A stretch of 64,000 nucleotides of DNA, taken from Roseovarius albus. Its GTDB lineage: Bacteria > Pseudomonadota > Alphaproteobacteria > Rhodobacterales > Rhodobacteraceae. How positions within the stretch are numbered: position 1 is the stretch's first letter; every line of letters begins with the position of its first letter. Both the position numbers and the translations under genes were made by a program. The notes under the pieces were generated by a model. That model was not told the DNA's origin and made no database searches. It saw only the letters and a list, made by a program, of their open reading frames with translations. The DNA lies in contig NZ_FWFX01000011.1 in the NCBI RefSeq assembly GCF_900172335.1, forward strand, positions 62,001-126,000, written 5' to 3'. This document shows positions 8,301 to 17,822 of the stretch, in pieces.

Positions 8301-9389
8301 TCAATCCGTTTCAACCGGGAACACAAAGCACCGGTTCCGTCGCAGCAACAACCACATCACCTTGCCCGGTTTGGGCAAAAACACATTGGGAACAGTGGCT
8401 TTCAGCGTCGATCCATCGTGTTCCATCCGAAACTCAACAAGGCTTTCGCTGCCCATGAATCGCGAACGCAACACCGTACCACGCGCGGCCGTACCATTTT
8501 CAATAGTCGGGCTGGGCCCAGTACCGCTTCGATCAAAATCTAGCTTGATATGCTGCGGTCGTGTAACAATTTCAACCTCTTGCCCATCCGCGATCCCTGG
8601 GGTTAGGAACTGCCCAAATGGCGTATCAGCCAAGGCCCCGTTCACCGTGCTGCAGATGATGTTGACGTCGCTGAAAAAGGCAACGGCTTCGCGATCCACC
8701 GGCGCATTGTAAATGTTGTACGGCGCACCTTGTTGCACGATCCGTCCGCGCCGCATGAGGGCAATCTCATCAGCCATGCGCATCGCTTCTTCGGGCTCGT
8801 GCGTGACCAATAGAACAGCGGTTTCTTCTTCACGTAAAATCTCAAGCGTTTCGTCGCGGATGCCATCACGCAAACGGTTGTCCAACCCGGAGAACGGTTC
8901 GTCCATTAACATAATGCTGGGCCGTGGAGCCAAAGCGCGCGCCAAAGCAACGCGCTGTTGCTCACCACCTGAAAGCTCATGCGGATAGGCCTCAAGATAG
9001 CGCGACATGCCGACCCGGCGCAGCAGTTCTTCGACTCGCATGCCCTTGTCCGCTTTTGACCCTCTCAGACCGAAGGCCACATTCTCCCCCACACGCAGAT
9101 GAGGGAACAGAGCGAAATCCTGAAACATCAGACCAATTTGGCGCCGTTCAGGCGGAACACGAAACACGGTGTCGCAGATCAGGTTGCCATCCACCCAGAT
9201 CTCACCGCTGTTTTGCATCTCGACGCCAGCGATCATTCGCAACGTCGTGGATTTCCCGCAGCCAGATGGCCCCAGCAGGCACACCACCTGCCCCGGCCAA
9301 ATCTCAAGCGAAACATCATCAACCACCTTGCGGCCATCATAGCGCTGTACAAGGTTCTTAATCTTTAGTCTGGGATTGGCGTTCTGCAA
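8301..9389 (-). CDS. ABC transporter ATPase, iron(III)/FbpC-like
   Basis: The product has 362 residues. Walker A is GPSGCGKST (residues 40-48), followed by Q-loop MFQDFALFPH, signature LSGGEQQRVALARAL, Walker B IMLMDEPFSGLD and a switch histidine in LLVTHEPEEAM. A C-terminal TOBE-type regulatory domain follows. The whole layout matches FbpC/PotA-type ATPases of ferric iron, spermidine or sulfate importers. The rather long first half and the ASG-free signature fit FbpC best. No permease or binding protein gene is adjacent, so it is an orphan. It diverges from the iron module at 9.7 kb, which makes an iron role plausible but unproven. Confidence 0.82.
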   Translation of the reverse strand: MQNANPRLKIKNLVQRYDGRKVVDDVSLEIWPGQVVCLLGPSGCGKSTTLRMIAGVEMQNSGEIWVDGNLICDTVFRVPPERRQIGLMFQDFALFPHLRVGENVAFGLRGSKADKGMRVEELLRRVGMSRYLEAYPHELSGGEQQRVALARALAPRPSIMLMDEPFSGLDNRLRDGIRDETLEILREEETAVLLVTHEPEEAMRMADEIALMRRGRIVQQGAPYNIYNAPVDREAVAFFSDVNIICSTVNGALADTPFGQFLTPGIADGQEVEIVTRPQHIKLDFDRSGTGPSPTIENGTAARGTVLRSRFMGSESLVEFRMEHDGSTLKATVPNVFLPKPGKVMWLLLRRNRCFVFPVETD

Positions 9390-9706
9390 ATCGGCCCCGC
9401 GGCTTTCCGATTAAATCTATCGGGTTTTCCAAGCGCATAGCAAGCCTGCGCAACTGGTGCAAGTTATGTCCATCAATCAGCCGCAACAGTATATGCTTAT
9501 CGGCCCGCCGATTACCGCCAGCACCAGTAACTAAGTAAAATACTCGGATTGACATACCTGACTTTTTAAATCAGTTAATAGACAGCAAGCCACCCTACGC
9601 GACTCGATTAGGGAAGCCCGAACACGAAGCACGCGTTTCGCGCCATGAACCAATACTTTCCGGATCCCTCAGCGATCCATAACCCAGTGTTAAGGAACCT
9701 TGTTAT
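9390..9706. other. Divergent intergenic region carrying the iron-module control sequences
   Basis: These 317 bases lie between the FbpC-like ATPase and the imelysin gene. No gene is seen. The stretch holds a TTGACA -35-like element and an iron-rhodo-box, described separately. Confidence 0.6.
9549..9579 (+). promoter_or_regulatory. Candidate promoter with overlapping iron-rhodo-box
   Basis: TTGACA lies at 9549-9554. The palindrome-type site TGA-N9-TCA lies at 9559-9573 (TGACTTTTTAAATCA), in the spacer and -10 area; GTTAAT at 9574-9579 is a possible -10 with long spacing. TGA-N9-TCA is the iron-rhodo-box consensus recognised by Rrf2-family iron regulators (RirA, or IscR in Rhodobacterales). 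Its position over the promoter fits iron-dependent repression of the imelysin operon. Function is inferred from sequence only. Confidence 0.6.
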
Positions 9707-10981
9707 ATGAAGTCTTTTACGCTCTCCGTCAGCGCCATTGCCCTGACAAGCCTCGCACCAGTAGCTCTGGCAGGTGATGCCGTCAGCAAAGCCGATATCC
9801 TCAATAACTATGCAGATATTGCGTCAGCAAAATACAGCGACAGCCTGAGCAGCGCTGAAACTTTGAAAGCTGCAATTGCTGCGCTAGTCGAAGCCCCATC
9901 TGCCGAACACCTGCAAGCCGCCCGCGCGGCTTGGATCGCCGCCCGTGTTCCCTATCAGCAAACCGAAGTCTTCCGTTTTGGCAACGCGATCGTTGACGAC
10001 TGGGAAGGCAAGGTAAACGCGTGGCCGCTGGATGAAGGCCTGATCGATTACGTCGATGCCAGCTATGGTGGCCCAACCGACGAAAACGGATTTGCCGTCC
10101 TGAATGTTATCGCCAATCCAAGCTTTGAGTTGTCTGGCGAAGCCATTGACGCCAGCAGCATCACGCCCGAATTGCTGGCCGAAACGCTGCAAGAGGCAGA
10201 CGGCATCGAAGCCAACGTCGCCACCGGCTATCACGCCGTTGAATTTCTTTTGTGGGGCCAGGACCTGAACGGAACGGACCACGGTGCAGGCAGCCGCCCT
10301 TGGACAGATTTTGCTCAAGGCGACAACTGCACAGGCGGTAACTGCGACCGCCGCGCAGAATATCTGACAGCCGCGACCGATCTGCTGGTCTCGGATCTGG
10401 AGTGGATGACTGCGCAATGGCAGGAGGGTGGAGACGCCCGCGCCCATCTTATCGCAGACGAAAATGCAGGTATTACTGCAATCCTGACCGGCATGGGCTC
10501 GCTGTCTTACGGTGAACAAGCGGGTGAGCGCATGCGCCTTGGCCTGATGCTGAATGATCCCGAGGAAGAGCATGATTGCTTCTCGGACAACACCCACAAC
10601 AGCCATTACTATGACGGGCTGGGCATCCAGAACGTGTACTTGGGTGAATATGTCCGCACCGACGGTAGCCGTGTGTCTGGCCCGTCCCTGTCGGATCTGG
10701 TTGCTGCAAGCGACGCAGACTTGGACACAGAGATGCGCCTGAAGCTGAGCAACACCATGCAGGCTCTTGCTCGTATCAAAAGCGCCGCTGAATCCGGATT
10801 CTCTTACGATCAGATGCTCGAAGCAGGCAATGCTGGTGGTGAAGCTCTGATCATGGGCGGCGTCAACGGTTTGGTTGATCAGACGAAATCCATCGAACGC
10901 GTTGTTGCAGCTTTGGGCGTCGATGGCATCGAGTTTGAAGGTTCCGACAGCCTCGACGACCCAGAAGCGGTGTTCCACTAA
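9707..10981 (+). CDS. Imelysin-family iron-regulated protein (IrpA-type)
   Basis: The product has 424 residues with a signal peptide ending near ALAGD (residue 23). The imelysin GxHxxE motif is present as GYHAVE, with His176 and Glu179. The downstream EFLLWGQDLNGTDHGAGSRPWTDF segment (in parts) is typical of IrpA/IrpA-like proteins. Imelysins are periplasmic or surface proteins repressed by iron and thought to bind iron or haem-related ligands. The exact activity is unresolved. It is the first gene of a six-gene module with Bfd, Bfr, a di-haem protein, a second imelysin and DUF1513. The preceding intergenic region holds an iron-rhodo-box. Confidence 0.93.
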   Translation: MKSFTLSVSAIALTSLAPVALAGDAVSKADILNNYADIASAKYSDSLSSAETLKAAIAALVEAPSAEHLQAARAAWIAARVPYQQTEVFRFGNAIVDDWEGKVNAWPLDEGLIDYVDASYGGPTDENGFAVLNVIANPSFELSGEAIDASSITPELLAETLQEADGIEANVATGYHAVEFLLWGQDLNGTDHGAGSRPWTDFAQGDNCTGGNCDRRAEYLTAATDLLVSDLEWMTAQWQEGGDARAHLIADENAGITAILTGMGSLSYGEQAGERMRLGLMLNDPEEEHDCFSDNTHNSHYYDGLGIQNVYLGEYVRTDGSRVSGPSLSDLVAASDADLDTEMRLKLSNTMQALARIKSAAESGFSYDQMLEAGNAGGEALIMGGVNGLVDQTKSIERVVAALGVDGIEFEGSDSLDDPEAVFH

Positions 10982-11003
10982 GACACAAGCGGAGTGATCT
11001 CAG

Positions 11004-11279
11004 ATGATTATCTGTCATTGTCAAAACATCACTGATCACGAGATCAACTCTGCCATCGACTGGATGCGGGCCTCTGACACTGCGGCCCTCATCACCCCCG
11101 GAAAAATCTATCATGCGCTTGGCAAAGCCGCAGATTGCGGCGGTTGCATGCCGCTTTTTCTGGCAACCATGAGAAAAAATGATAACCTGAAAGTCCCCAT
11201 GGAACTGCGTGGCCTGCGCCACGGCATTACAAAGGAAAACCAGACATGCAAGGTGATAGCAACGTCATCGACTACCTGA
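11004..11279 (+). CDS. bfd: Bacterioferritin-associated ferredoxin-like [2Fe-2S] protein
   Basis: The product has 91 residues. Cys4, Cys6, Cys45 and Cys48 form the BFD-like CxC...CxxC cluster site (ICHCQNIT and ADCGGC). The first 65 residues match Bfd, which donates electrons to bacterioferritin haem so that stored Fe(III) is released as Fe(II). The tail after about residue 75 is not conserved in Bfd and exists because the gene runs 34 bases into bfr. The gene follows the imelysin by 22 bases and overlaps bacterioferritin, so co-expression with its partner is very likely. Confidence 0.9.
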   Translation: MIICHCQNITDHEINSAIDWMRASDTAALITPGKIYHALGKAADCGGCMPLFLATMRKNDNLKVPMELRGLRHGITKENQTCKVIATSSTT

Positions 11280-11731
11280 ACAAAGCCCTTCGCCACGAGT
11301 TGACAGCCGTCAGCCAGTACTGGTTGCACTACCGTTTGCAAGATGACTGGGGCCTGGGCCGGATGGCCAAGAAAAGCCGCGAAGAAAGCATCGAAGAGAT
11401 GGAGCACGCGGACAAACTGATTGATCGGATCATTTTCCTGGGCGGGCATCCCAACCTGCAAAAGCTCGACCCGCTACGGATTGGGCAAAACCCGAAAGAA
11501 ACACTGGAATGTGATCTGGCCGCCGAAATTGATGCAAGGGCGCTGTATAAAGAAGCCCGCGATGCCTGCAATGACGCAGGCGACTATGTATCAATGAAAC
11601 TGTTCGAAGAGTTGATGGCAGATGAAGAAGGTCACATTGATTTCCTCGAAACTCAGCTTGAGCTTTATGAAACCCTTGGTGCGGAACGCTATGCCCAACT
11701 TAATGCGACCCCGATGGACGAAGCTGAATAG
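11246..11731 (+). CDS. bfr: Bacterioferritin
   Basis: The product has 161 residues, the normal length. All di-iron ferroxidase ligands are present: Glu18, Glu51, His54, Glu94, Glu127 and His130. The haem ligand Met52 is also retained. Bacterioferritin forms a 24-subunit cytoplasmic shell with up to 12 haems and stores iron as a ferric mineral. The start lies 34 bases inside bfd, preceded by AAAGGAAAACCAGAC, which supplies the ribosome binding site. Its place in an operon with imelysins and a di-haem protein links periplasmic iron capture with storage. Confidence 0.96.
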   Translation: MQGDSNVIDYLNKALRHELTAVSQYWLHYRLQDDWGLGRMAKKSREESIEEMEHADKLIDRIIFLGGHPNLQKLDPLRIGQNPKETLECDLAAEIDARALYKEARDACNDAGDYVSMKLFEELMADEEGHIDFLETQLELYETLGAERYAQLNATPMDEAE

Positions 11732-13232
11732 TCTTGCCCTAATGGTGGCCGGGTTCGCCCCGGCAGCCATCTCCGGCCCGCTGGACGAGCCACATCTGAA
11801 CATCACTCTCCGCACCGACGATGAAATCGCCCGCATTGAGCGGGTGTTGTTTGGCGTAGATGACTATTCGAAAGCGCACCAATTCGAAGCTAAACCTGCC
11901 GGGGCAGCCACAGTGCGCGTTCTGACCAATGCAGATGCGTTTTCCCAGCCTACTGAAAACATGCCGTTTGAGGACGAACTGGATTTCAAAGTTGGCAACG
12001 GGCTCTTTCGCAAGCTTTGGGTATCGTCTCCCTCCTCCACACTGGCCTCTGATGGCCTGGGGCCGCTTTTCAATGCGCGCTCTTGCCAGCGTTGCCATAT
12101 CAAAGATGGGCGCGGGCATCCACCTGAAGACCCGAAGGACAATTCCATTTCCATGTTCCTGCGGGTTTCCATTCCCGGTGGTGATGCTGGTGCAATGGTC
12201 GAGATTGAGGACTATATCGCCACGTCACCCGAGCCCACCTACGGTGAACAACTACAAGACTTTGGCCTGCCCGGTGTCCCTGCCGAATACAGGCTGCAGA
12301 TCGATTATGAGGAGATTGATGTTGCTCTGTCCGACGGTGAAACCGCTACCCTGCGCAAGCCAACTTACACGGCAGCCAATCTCGGTTACGGCCCGCTACA
12401 CCCCGACGCAATGCTCAGTCCACGAGTCGCCCCACAAATGATTGGCCTTGGCCTGCTTGAAGCCATTCCGGCAGCTGACATTCTGGCGCAAGCCGATCCT
12501 AGCGACAGTGATGGCGATGGTATATCGGGCCGTGCCAATATTGTCTGGTCGGTGGAATATGGCATGCCCATGCTGGGCCGTTTCGGCCTCAAGGCCGGGC
12601 ACCCGACTATTCGCCAACAATCCGCAGCAGCCTTTGCCGGAGATGTCGGAATTTCCAGCCCGCTTTATCCTGCGCCTTATGGTGAATGCACCAGCGCTCA
12701 GGTCAAATGCCAAACCGCACCGCATGGTGATCAGGATGTGCGCGGCTTTGAAATCGATTCTGAAGGTCTGGATCTAGTCACTTTCTACAGCCGCAATCTG
12801 GCGGTACCAGCCCGGCGCGATGTGAATGACCCAAAGGTCTTGCGCGGCAAGCAAGTGTTTTACGAGACGGGATGCGTGTCCTGCCATACGCCCGCCTACG
12901 TCACCCATCGTTTGCAAGATCAGCCCGAGCAAAGCTTTCAGATGATCTGGCCCTATACTGATCTGCTTTTGCACGACATGGGCGAGGGCCTGGCTGATAA
13001 CCGCCCCGAGGCCCGTGCAACAGGTAAGGAGTGGCGCACGCCGCCACTGTGGGGCATAGGCATGACCGAGCAAGTCAGCGACCACACCTATTTTCTCCAC
13101 GACGGGCGAGCACGATCCCTGCTTGAAGCCATCCTGTGGCATGGCGGTGAGGCAGAGGCACAACGCAATGCCGTCATTGAAATGCCCGCCGCTGATCGCG
13201 TGGCGCTAATCGAATTTTTAGAGAATCTTTGA
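11703..13232 (+). CDS. Di-haem oxidoreductase (DHOR/DUF1111 family)
   Basis: The start is taken as ATG 11703, which gives a signal peptide ([17 protein letters not shown]) and 509 residues; ATG 11691 is also possible. Two haem c sites are present: CQRCH at 128-132 and CVSCH at 391-395. The sequence around them ([27 protein letters not shown]) matches the putative thiol oxidoreductase/DHOR family, which is distantly related to di-haem peroxidases. The protein would be periplasmic. DHOR genes often occur between imelysin genes, as here, and may oxidise or reduce iron or an iron ligand. The gene overlaps bfr by 29 bases and the next gene by one base. Confidence 0.9.
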   Translation: MRPRWTKLNSLALMVAGFAPAAISGPLDEPHLNITLRTDDEIARIERVLFGVDDYSKAHQFEAKPAGAATVRVLTNADAFSQPTENMPFEDELDFKVGNGLFRKLWVSSPSSTLASDGLGPLFNARSCQRCHIKDGRGHPPEDPKDNSISMFLRVSIPGGDAGAMVEIEDYIATSPEPTYGEQLQDFGLPGVPAEYRLQIDYEEIDVALSDGETATLRKPTYTAANLGYGPLHPDAMLSPRVAPQMIGLGLLEAIPAADILAQADPSDSDGDGISGRANIVWSVEYGMPMLGRFGLKAGHPTIRQQSAAAFAGDVGISSPLYPAPYGECTSAQVKCQTAPHGDQDVRGFEIDSEGLDLVTFYSRNLAVPARRDVNDPKVLRGKQVFYETGCVSCHTPAYVTHRLQDQPEQSFQMIWPYTDLLLHDMGEGLADNRPEARATGKEWRTPPLWGIGMTEQVSDHTYFLHDGRARSLLEAILWHGGEAEAQRNAVIEMPAADRVALIEFLENL

Positions 13233-14251
13233 TGTTGAGACCCCTCATTCTGAGCCTCTGTATAGTGTGGCCCATTACAACCGTTGCTCAGGATGATCTT
13301 TGGTCAGATCAAATCAGCATCACCGTAAAAACCCAAATCCTGCACCGCTTTGATTATTTGGAACACAGCACCAAAAACCTTGCCAAAGCTGCTGCCCAAA
13401 ATTGCGATCCAAACAGCGAGGTTCTGAGGAAAAGCTTAAAAGACGGAATGTGGGCATGGGCATCTGCCAGCGCATTTCGTTTTGGCCCGACTGAGACAGA
13501 TAACCGTGCCTTTGCGCTCGGTTTCTGGCCCGATACGCGCGGAAAGACGCCAAAGGCCTTACGGAAATTGATTTTGGACAGGGACCCAATCATCGAGAGC
13601 ACCGAAAGTTTTACAGAGGCTTCGATTGCTGCGCGCGGATTTTATGCAATGGAACTTATGCTCTACGACCCCGCATTTCGCGATATCGGATCACCTGAAT
13701 ACCGCTGCACCTTGATCCAAAGACAAGCGGCAGACATTGCACGCACTGCCAATTCAATCCGTGAAGATTGGGAACACTACAAAACATATCTGATCGCCCC
13801 ATCTGAAGACGGCCCTTATCGCACACAAGCTGGGGTCAAGCGTGAGCTTTTCAAGGGCGTCACAACTGCACTGGAGTTCACATCCGATGCTCGTCTGGGG
13901 CGCCCATTGGGCAGCTTTGACAAACCGCGCCCCAAGCGTGCTGAGGCGCGGCGGTCTGGAATGTCACTGGAGCTGATTGAGGCCTCTTTAAACTCACCTT
14001 GGGATATGTCCATTATGATGACCTTGGAAAACGAGGAATTGTCAGGAATACTTCAGCAACACTTCAGTAAGATTAAGCTTAGCATCAAAGATCTGGATGA
14101 TCCGGATCTTTCAGGGGTCAGCGATCCAGCCAGCCGCTTTCGCATCGAAGCACTGAAACAGCAGATTGATAATCTGCGGACCACACTCGCTGACAATCTC
14201 GGCCCGCATTTGGGTGTTTCAGCGGGGTTCAACTCGCTCGATGGTGACTGA
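13232..14251 (+). CDS. Second imelysin-like periplasmic protein
   Basis: The product has 339 residues from the ATG at 13232, which overlaps the preceding stop (TGATG). A signal peptide ends at TTVAQ (residue 20). The fold is recognisable as imelysin-like by its position and by WAWASASAFRFGPTETDNRAFALGFWPD (in parts). At the GxHxxE position it reads GFYAME (136-141): the motif histidine is replaced by Tyr138 while Glu141 remains. This divergent partner typically follows DHOR in such clusters. Ligand binding may therefore differ from that of the first imelysin. Confidence 0.85.
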   Translation: MLRPLILSLCIVWPITTVAQDDLWSDQISITVKTQILHRFDYLEHSTKNLAKAAAQNCDPNSEVLRKSLKDGMWAWASASAFRFGPTETDNRAFALGFWPDTRGKTPKALRKLILDRDPIIESTESFTEASIAARGFYAMELMLYDPAFRDIGSPEYRCTLIQRQAADIARTANSIREDWEHYKTYLIAPSEDGPYRTQAGVKRELFKGVTTALEFTSDARLGRPLGSFDKPRPKRAEARRSGMSLELIEASLNSPWDMSIMMTLENEELSGILQQHFSKIKLSIKDLDDPDLSGVSDPASRFRIEALKQQIDNLRTTLADNLGPHLGVSAGFNSLDGD

Positions 14252-14252
14252 C

Positions 14253-15326
14253 ATGACCAACCGCCGCGCTTTTTTGTCCGGAATGCTGGCCGCGACTGTC
14301 CTACCCCGCCCCACATGGGCGGACGCGGGTGCACCAACCTGTCTGGCTGCCGCGAAGGTATCGACAGGTGATTACATTCTGTGCGGAATGCGTGAAGGCG
14401 GAGAGCTTGTCTTCAGCCTTCCCTTGCCCGGACGTGGCCACGCGGCTGCTGCACATCCAACGCGTCCTCATGCCGTAGCTTTTGCCCGCCGCCCGGGGCG
14501 TTTTGCGCTGGTGATTGACTGCCTATTAGGCCGCGAAATGGCAGGCCTTGATGCGCCAGATGGGCGGCATTTCTACGGGCATGGCGTGTTTTCAGATGAT
14601 GGCAGGCAGTTATTCACCACCGAGAATGACTATGACAACGGACGCGGGGTCATCGGGGTTTGGGATGCCACCAACAACTACCGCCGGCTAGGTGAATTCT
14701 GGTCTGGCGGAACTGGCCCGCATGATCTACGCCTGATGCCAGATGGAGAAACATTGGTCGTGGCCAACGGCGGGATAGAAACCCACCCCGACAGCGGCCG
14801 GGCCAAGTTGAACCTGCCCACAATGCAGTCGAACATCAGCTATCTGTCATTTGTTGGCGAGATGTTGGAGCAAGTCACCCTGCCCGCTGAGTTGCAACTG
14901 AATTCGATCCGGCATCTGGCCGTCGCTCCCTCTGGAAAGGCTGCGCTGGCAATGCAGTGGCAAGGGGATCTAGCGCGCCCTGTGCCATTGGCCGGTTGGC
15001 ATGAGCGCGGGCGGGAAATTCACCTTTTGACTGCCGCACCGAATTCCCAACGGCAAATGGCAGGCTATGCAGGAAGCATCGCCATCTCGGGTGACAGCAA
15101 ACAGATCGCCACAACGTCACCACGTGGCGGCATGATTCAGTTGTTTAGTGTTGGCCAAGATGCGCCCACCATACTACAGGCTCCAGATGTCTGCGGGGTT
15201 TCACATCAAGCTGGCGGTTTCCACTATACCACTGGCACTGGGGAGGTCGGACAATTTTCGGAAAATGGCCTAAAGCCACAGCAAACCCATGACCTTGCCT
15301 GGGATAACCACTTGGTCCGGCTTTAA
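14253..15326 (+). CDS. Tat-exported DUF1513 beta-propeller-like protein
   Basis: The product has 357 residues from ATG 14253, one base after the preceding stop. ATG 14241 would add four residues. MTNRRAFLSGMLAATVLP is a twin-arginine signal. The mature part has WD40-like strand repeats, for example GHGVFSDDGRQLFTTENDYDNGRGVIGVWD and GTGPHDLRLMPDGETLVVANGG (in parts), which mark DUF1513. Such proteins end imelysin/DHOR operons. Export in folded form suggests a cofactor or metal. The gene converges on uvrD with a 4-base overlap. Confidence 0.88.
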   Translation: MTNRRAFLSGMLAATVLPRPTWADAGAPTCLAAAKVSTGDYILCGMREGGELVFSLPLPGRGHAAAAHPTRPHAVAFARRPGRFALVIDCLLGREMAGLDAPDGRHFYGHGVFSDDGRQLFTTENDYDNGRGVIGVWDATNNYRRLGEFWSGGTGPHDLRLMPDGETLVVANGGIETHPDSGRAKLNLPTMQSNISYLSFVGEMLEQVTLPAELQLNSIRHLAVAPSGKAALAMQWQGDLARPVPLAGWHERGREIHLLTAAPNSQRQMAGYAGSIAISGDSKQIATTSPRGGMIQLFSVGQDAPTILQAPDVCGVSHQAGGFHYTTGTGEVGQFSENGLKPQQTHDLAWDNHLVRL

Positions 15327-17716
15327 AACGGGATGTCATCCGCGCCGGTGATAAACTTGGCAATCACTTTTTTCAGACCTGCTTTTTCAAACTCGATTTC
15401 TAGCTTGTCGCCGTCAACGCCGACAATCGCCCCATAACCAAACTTCTGGTGAAACACCCGATCCCCCATAGTGTGGGCACTAGTTGCTTGCACATCAATC
15501 ACGTTGGTTTTGGGTTTGCTAACCGTTCGTTGCTGATTGCGCGCCTGCATGCGCCGCCAACCGGGGGATGAATACACATCCGCCTCAGCCGCTCGCGTCT
15601 CAATGCCCGCGCTCATGCCCGCCGCACCGTAGTTGCCGCCATAAAGACCCGGTGCGGTCAGCACATCAACGTGCGCCTCGGGCAACTCGTCGATAAAACG
15701 CGAAGGAAGCTGCGATTGCCATTGGCCAAACACCTGCCGGTTTCCAGCGAATGAGATGGTGCAAACCTCCTCAGCGCGGGTGATGCCGACATAGGCCAGC
15801 CGACGCTCTTCCTCGAGACCTGTCTGACCACTTTCATCCATCGAGCGTTGCGAGGGGAATAGGCCATCTTCCCACCCCGGCAGGAACACCACCGGGAATT
15901 CCAGGCCTTTGGCCGCGTGCAAGGTCATGATCGACACTTTTTCAGAGGCGTCCTCGCTATTGTTGTCCATGATCAGGCTAACGTGCTCTAAAAATCCGGA
16001 CAGGTTTTCGAACTGCTCCAACGCCTTGACCAGTTCCTTGAGGTTCTCAAGGCGGCCCTGTGCATCCGGACTTTTATCGTTTTGCCACATCTCGGTATAG
16101 CCAGATTCATCAAGCATAATCTGCGCCAGCTCGATGTGGTTTACCTCCGGCTCACCCACCTCGATGCCGCCGTCATCAATCACTTCGCCCTCACCCGCGT
16201 CAATCACACGCGCGCGGGTCATCATCGCCCAACGTTCAAGATTGTCTAGCAAGCGGGTCAGCTCCGTCGCACCTTTCCCGGTCAGCCCCTTGTTCTGTAG
16301 CAAAATGCGCGCGCCTTGCATCAGAGGTACGCCGTTTTCACGCGCCGCCATCTGAATTTTCTGCTGCGCCTTGTCGCCCAAACCACGTTTGGGTGTATTA
16401 ACAATCCGCTCGAACGCCAGATCATCCGACGGGCTGACCACCAGCCGGAAATAAGCCATAGCATCACGAATTTCTAAACGCTCATAAAAACGCGGGCCAC
16501 CGATCACACGGTACGGTAGGCCAATCGACAAGAACCGATCCTCAAACGCCCGCATCTGGTGCGAGGCGCGAACAAGAATGGCCATCTTGTCCAGCCCGTA
16601 TGATTGCAGGCCGCGCGTGCCATATTGCATCGCCTCTATTTCTTCGCCAATCCAGCGCGCCTCGGTTTCGCCATCCCAATGGCCGATCAGACGAACCTTT
16701 TCACCGCCCTCCGCGTCGGTCCACAGCTCCTTGCCCAACCGCCCCTTGTTGCCAGCGATCACCCCAGAGGCCGCGGCAAGAATATGCGCGGTAGAACGAT
16801 AGTTCTGCTCTAGCCGCACCACATGGGCACCGGGAAAATCTTTTTCAAACCGCAGGATGTTGCCCACCTCGGCCCCGCGCCAACCATAGATCGACTGGTC
16901 ATCATCACCTACACAGCAGATGTTTTGATGGCCGCCAGCCAGCAGTCGCAGCCACAAATATTGGGCTACGTTGGTATCTTGGTATTCGTCGACCAAAATG
17001 TAACAAAACCAGCGCTGGTATTGCTTCAACACATCATCATGCGCCTGAAATATCGTCACCATATGCATCAAAAGATCGCCGAAATCGACGGCATTCAACT
17101 CGCACAGACGCGTTTGATACATGCGATAGAGTGCAGGCCCCTTGCCGTCGTAGGCATGCGCCTCTGAGGCTGGCAAGTTATCTGGCGTCCAAGCTCGGTT
17201 TTTCCAATGGTCAATGACGCCGGCTAGAGCACGCGCAGGCCAGCGCTTGTCATCAATATTGGCCGCGCGGATCAGCTGTTTAAGCAGACGGATTTGATCG
17301 TCCGTATCCAATATGGTGAAGTTCGAGTTCAGCTCGACCAACTCGGCATGTCGGCGCAGTAACTTCACGCAAATCGAGTGAAACGTGCCGAGCCACGGCA
17401 TGCCTTCGACCGCTTCACCCATCATCCGTCCGACACGATGTTTCATTTCGCGTGCTGCTTTGTTGGTGAAGGTCACCGCAAGGATTTCGTTGGGGCGCGC
17501 ACGCCCGGTGTTGAGCAGATGCACGATACGTGTGGTCAACGCCTTGGTTTTACCCGTCCCAGCCCCGGCGAGCATTAGCACCGGACCGTCTAGCGCCTCA
17601 ACCGCGGCGCGCTGCTCGGGGTTCAGCTCATCAAGATAAGGCATAGCCCGCGCGGCCATCGCGCGTGCGGCCAAAGAAGCGCCTTCATAGGCGTCGGAAT
17701 CGTCAAAACTGCTCAT
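15323..17716 (-). CDS. uvrD: ATP-dependent DNA helicase UvrD/PcrA
   Basis: The product has 797 residues. Walker A is GAGTGKT (51-57) after the Q motif LNPEQRAAV. Motif Ia TFTNKAAREM, motif II VDEYQDTN, motif III CVGDDDQSIYGWRGAE, motif IV VRLEQNYRS, motif V MTLHAAKGLEFPVVFLPG and motif VI RRLAYVGITRA all appear in order. The C-terminal part after about residue 745 (GDRVFHQKFGYGAIVGVDGD) is the Tudor-like PcrA tail that contacts RNA polymerase. This superfamily 1A helicase unwinds DNA 3'-5' in excision and mismatch repair. It is complete and stands alone. Confidence 0.96.
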   Translation of the reverse strand: MSSFDDSDAYEGASLAARAMAARAMPYLDELNPEQRAAVEALDGPVLMLAGAGTGKTKALTTRIVHLLNTGRARPNEILAVTFTNKAAREMKHRVGRMMGEAVEGMPWLGTFHSICVKLLRRHAELVELNSNFTILDTDDQIRLLKQLIRAANIDDKRWPARALAGVIDHWKNRAWTPDNLPASEAHAYDGKGPALYRMYQTRLCELNAVDFGDLLMHMVTIFQAHDDVLKQYQRWFCYILVDEYQDTNVAQYLWLRLLAGGHQNICCVGDDDQSIYGWRGAEVGNILRFEKDFPGAHVVRLEQNYRSTAHILAAASGVIAGNKGRLGKELWTDAEGGEKVRLIGHWDGETEARWIGEEIEAMQYGTRGLQSYGLDKMAILVRASHQMRAFEDRFLSIGLPYRVIGGPRFYERLEIRDAMAYFRLVVSPSDDLAFERIVNTPKRGLGDKAQQKIQMAARENGVPLMQGARILLQNKGLTGKGATELTRLLDNLERWAMMTRARVIDAGEGEVIDDGGIEVGEPEVNHIELAQIMLDESGYTEMWQNDKSPDAQGRLENLKELVKALEQFENLSGFLEHVSLIMDNNSEDASEKVSIMTLHAAKGLEFPVVFLPGWEDGLFPSQRSMDESGQTGLEEERRLAYVGITRAEEVCTISFAGNRQVFGQWQSQLPSRFIDELPEAHVDVLTAPGLYGGNYGAAGMSAGIETRAAEADVYSSPGWRRMQARNQQRTVSKPKTNVIDVQATSAHTMGDRVFHQKFGYGAIVGVDGDKLEIEFEKAGLKKVIAKFITGADDIPF

Positions 17717-17822
17717 GCGCGCAGGATAGCGCGGGTGATCGCCGAGTTAAAGGTTTGTTCAACAAATGTTCTGCGCATTTCTGACACTGGACAAGGGCTT
17801 GAAAAACCGCCCAAATGTGCAG

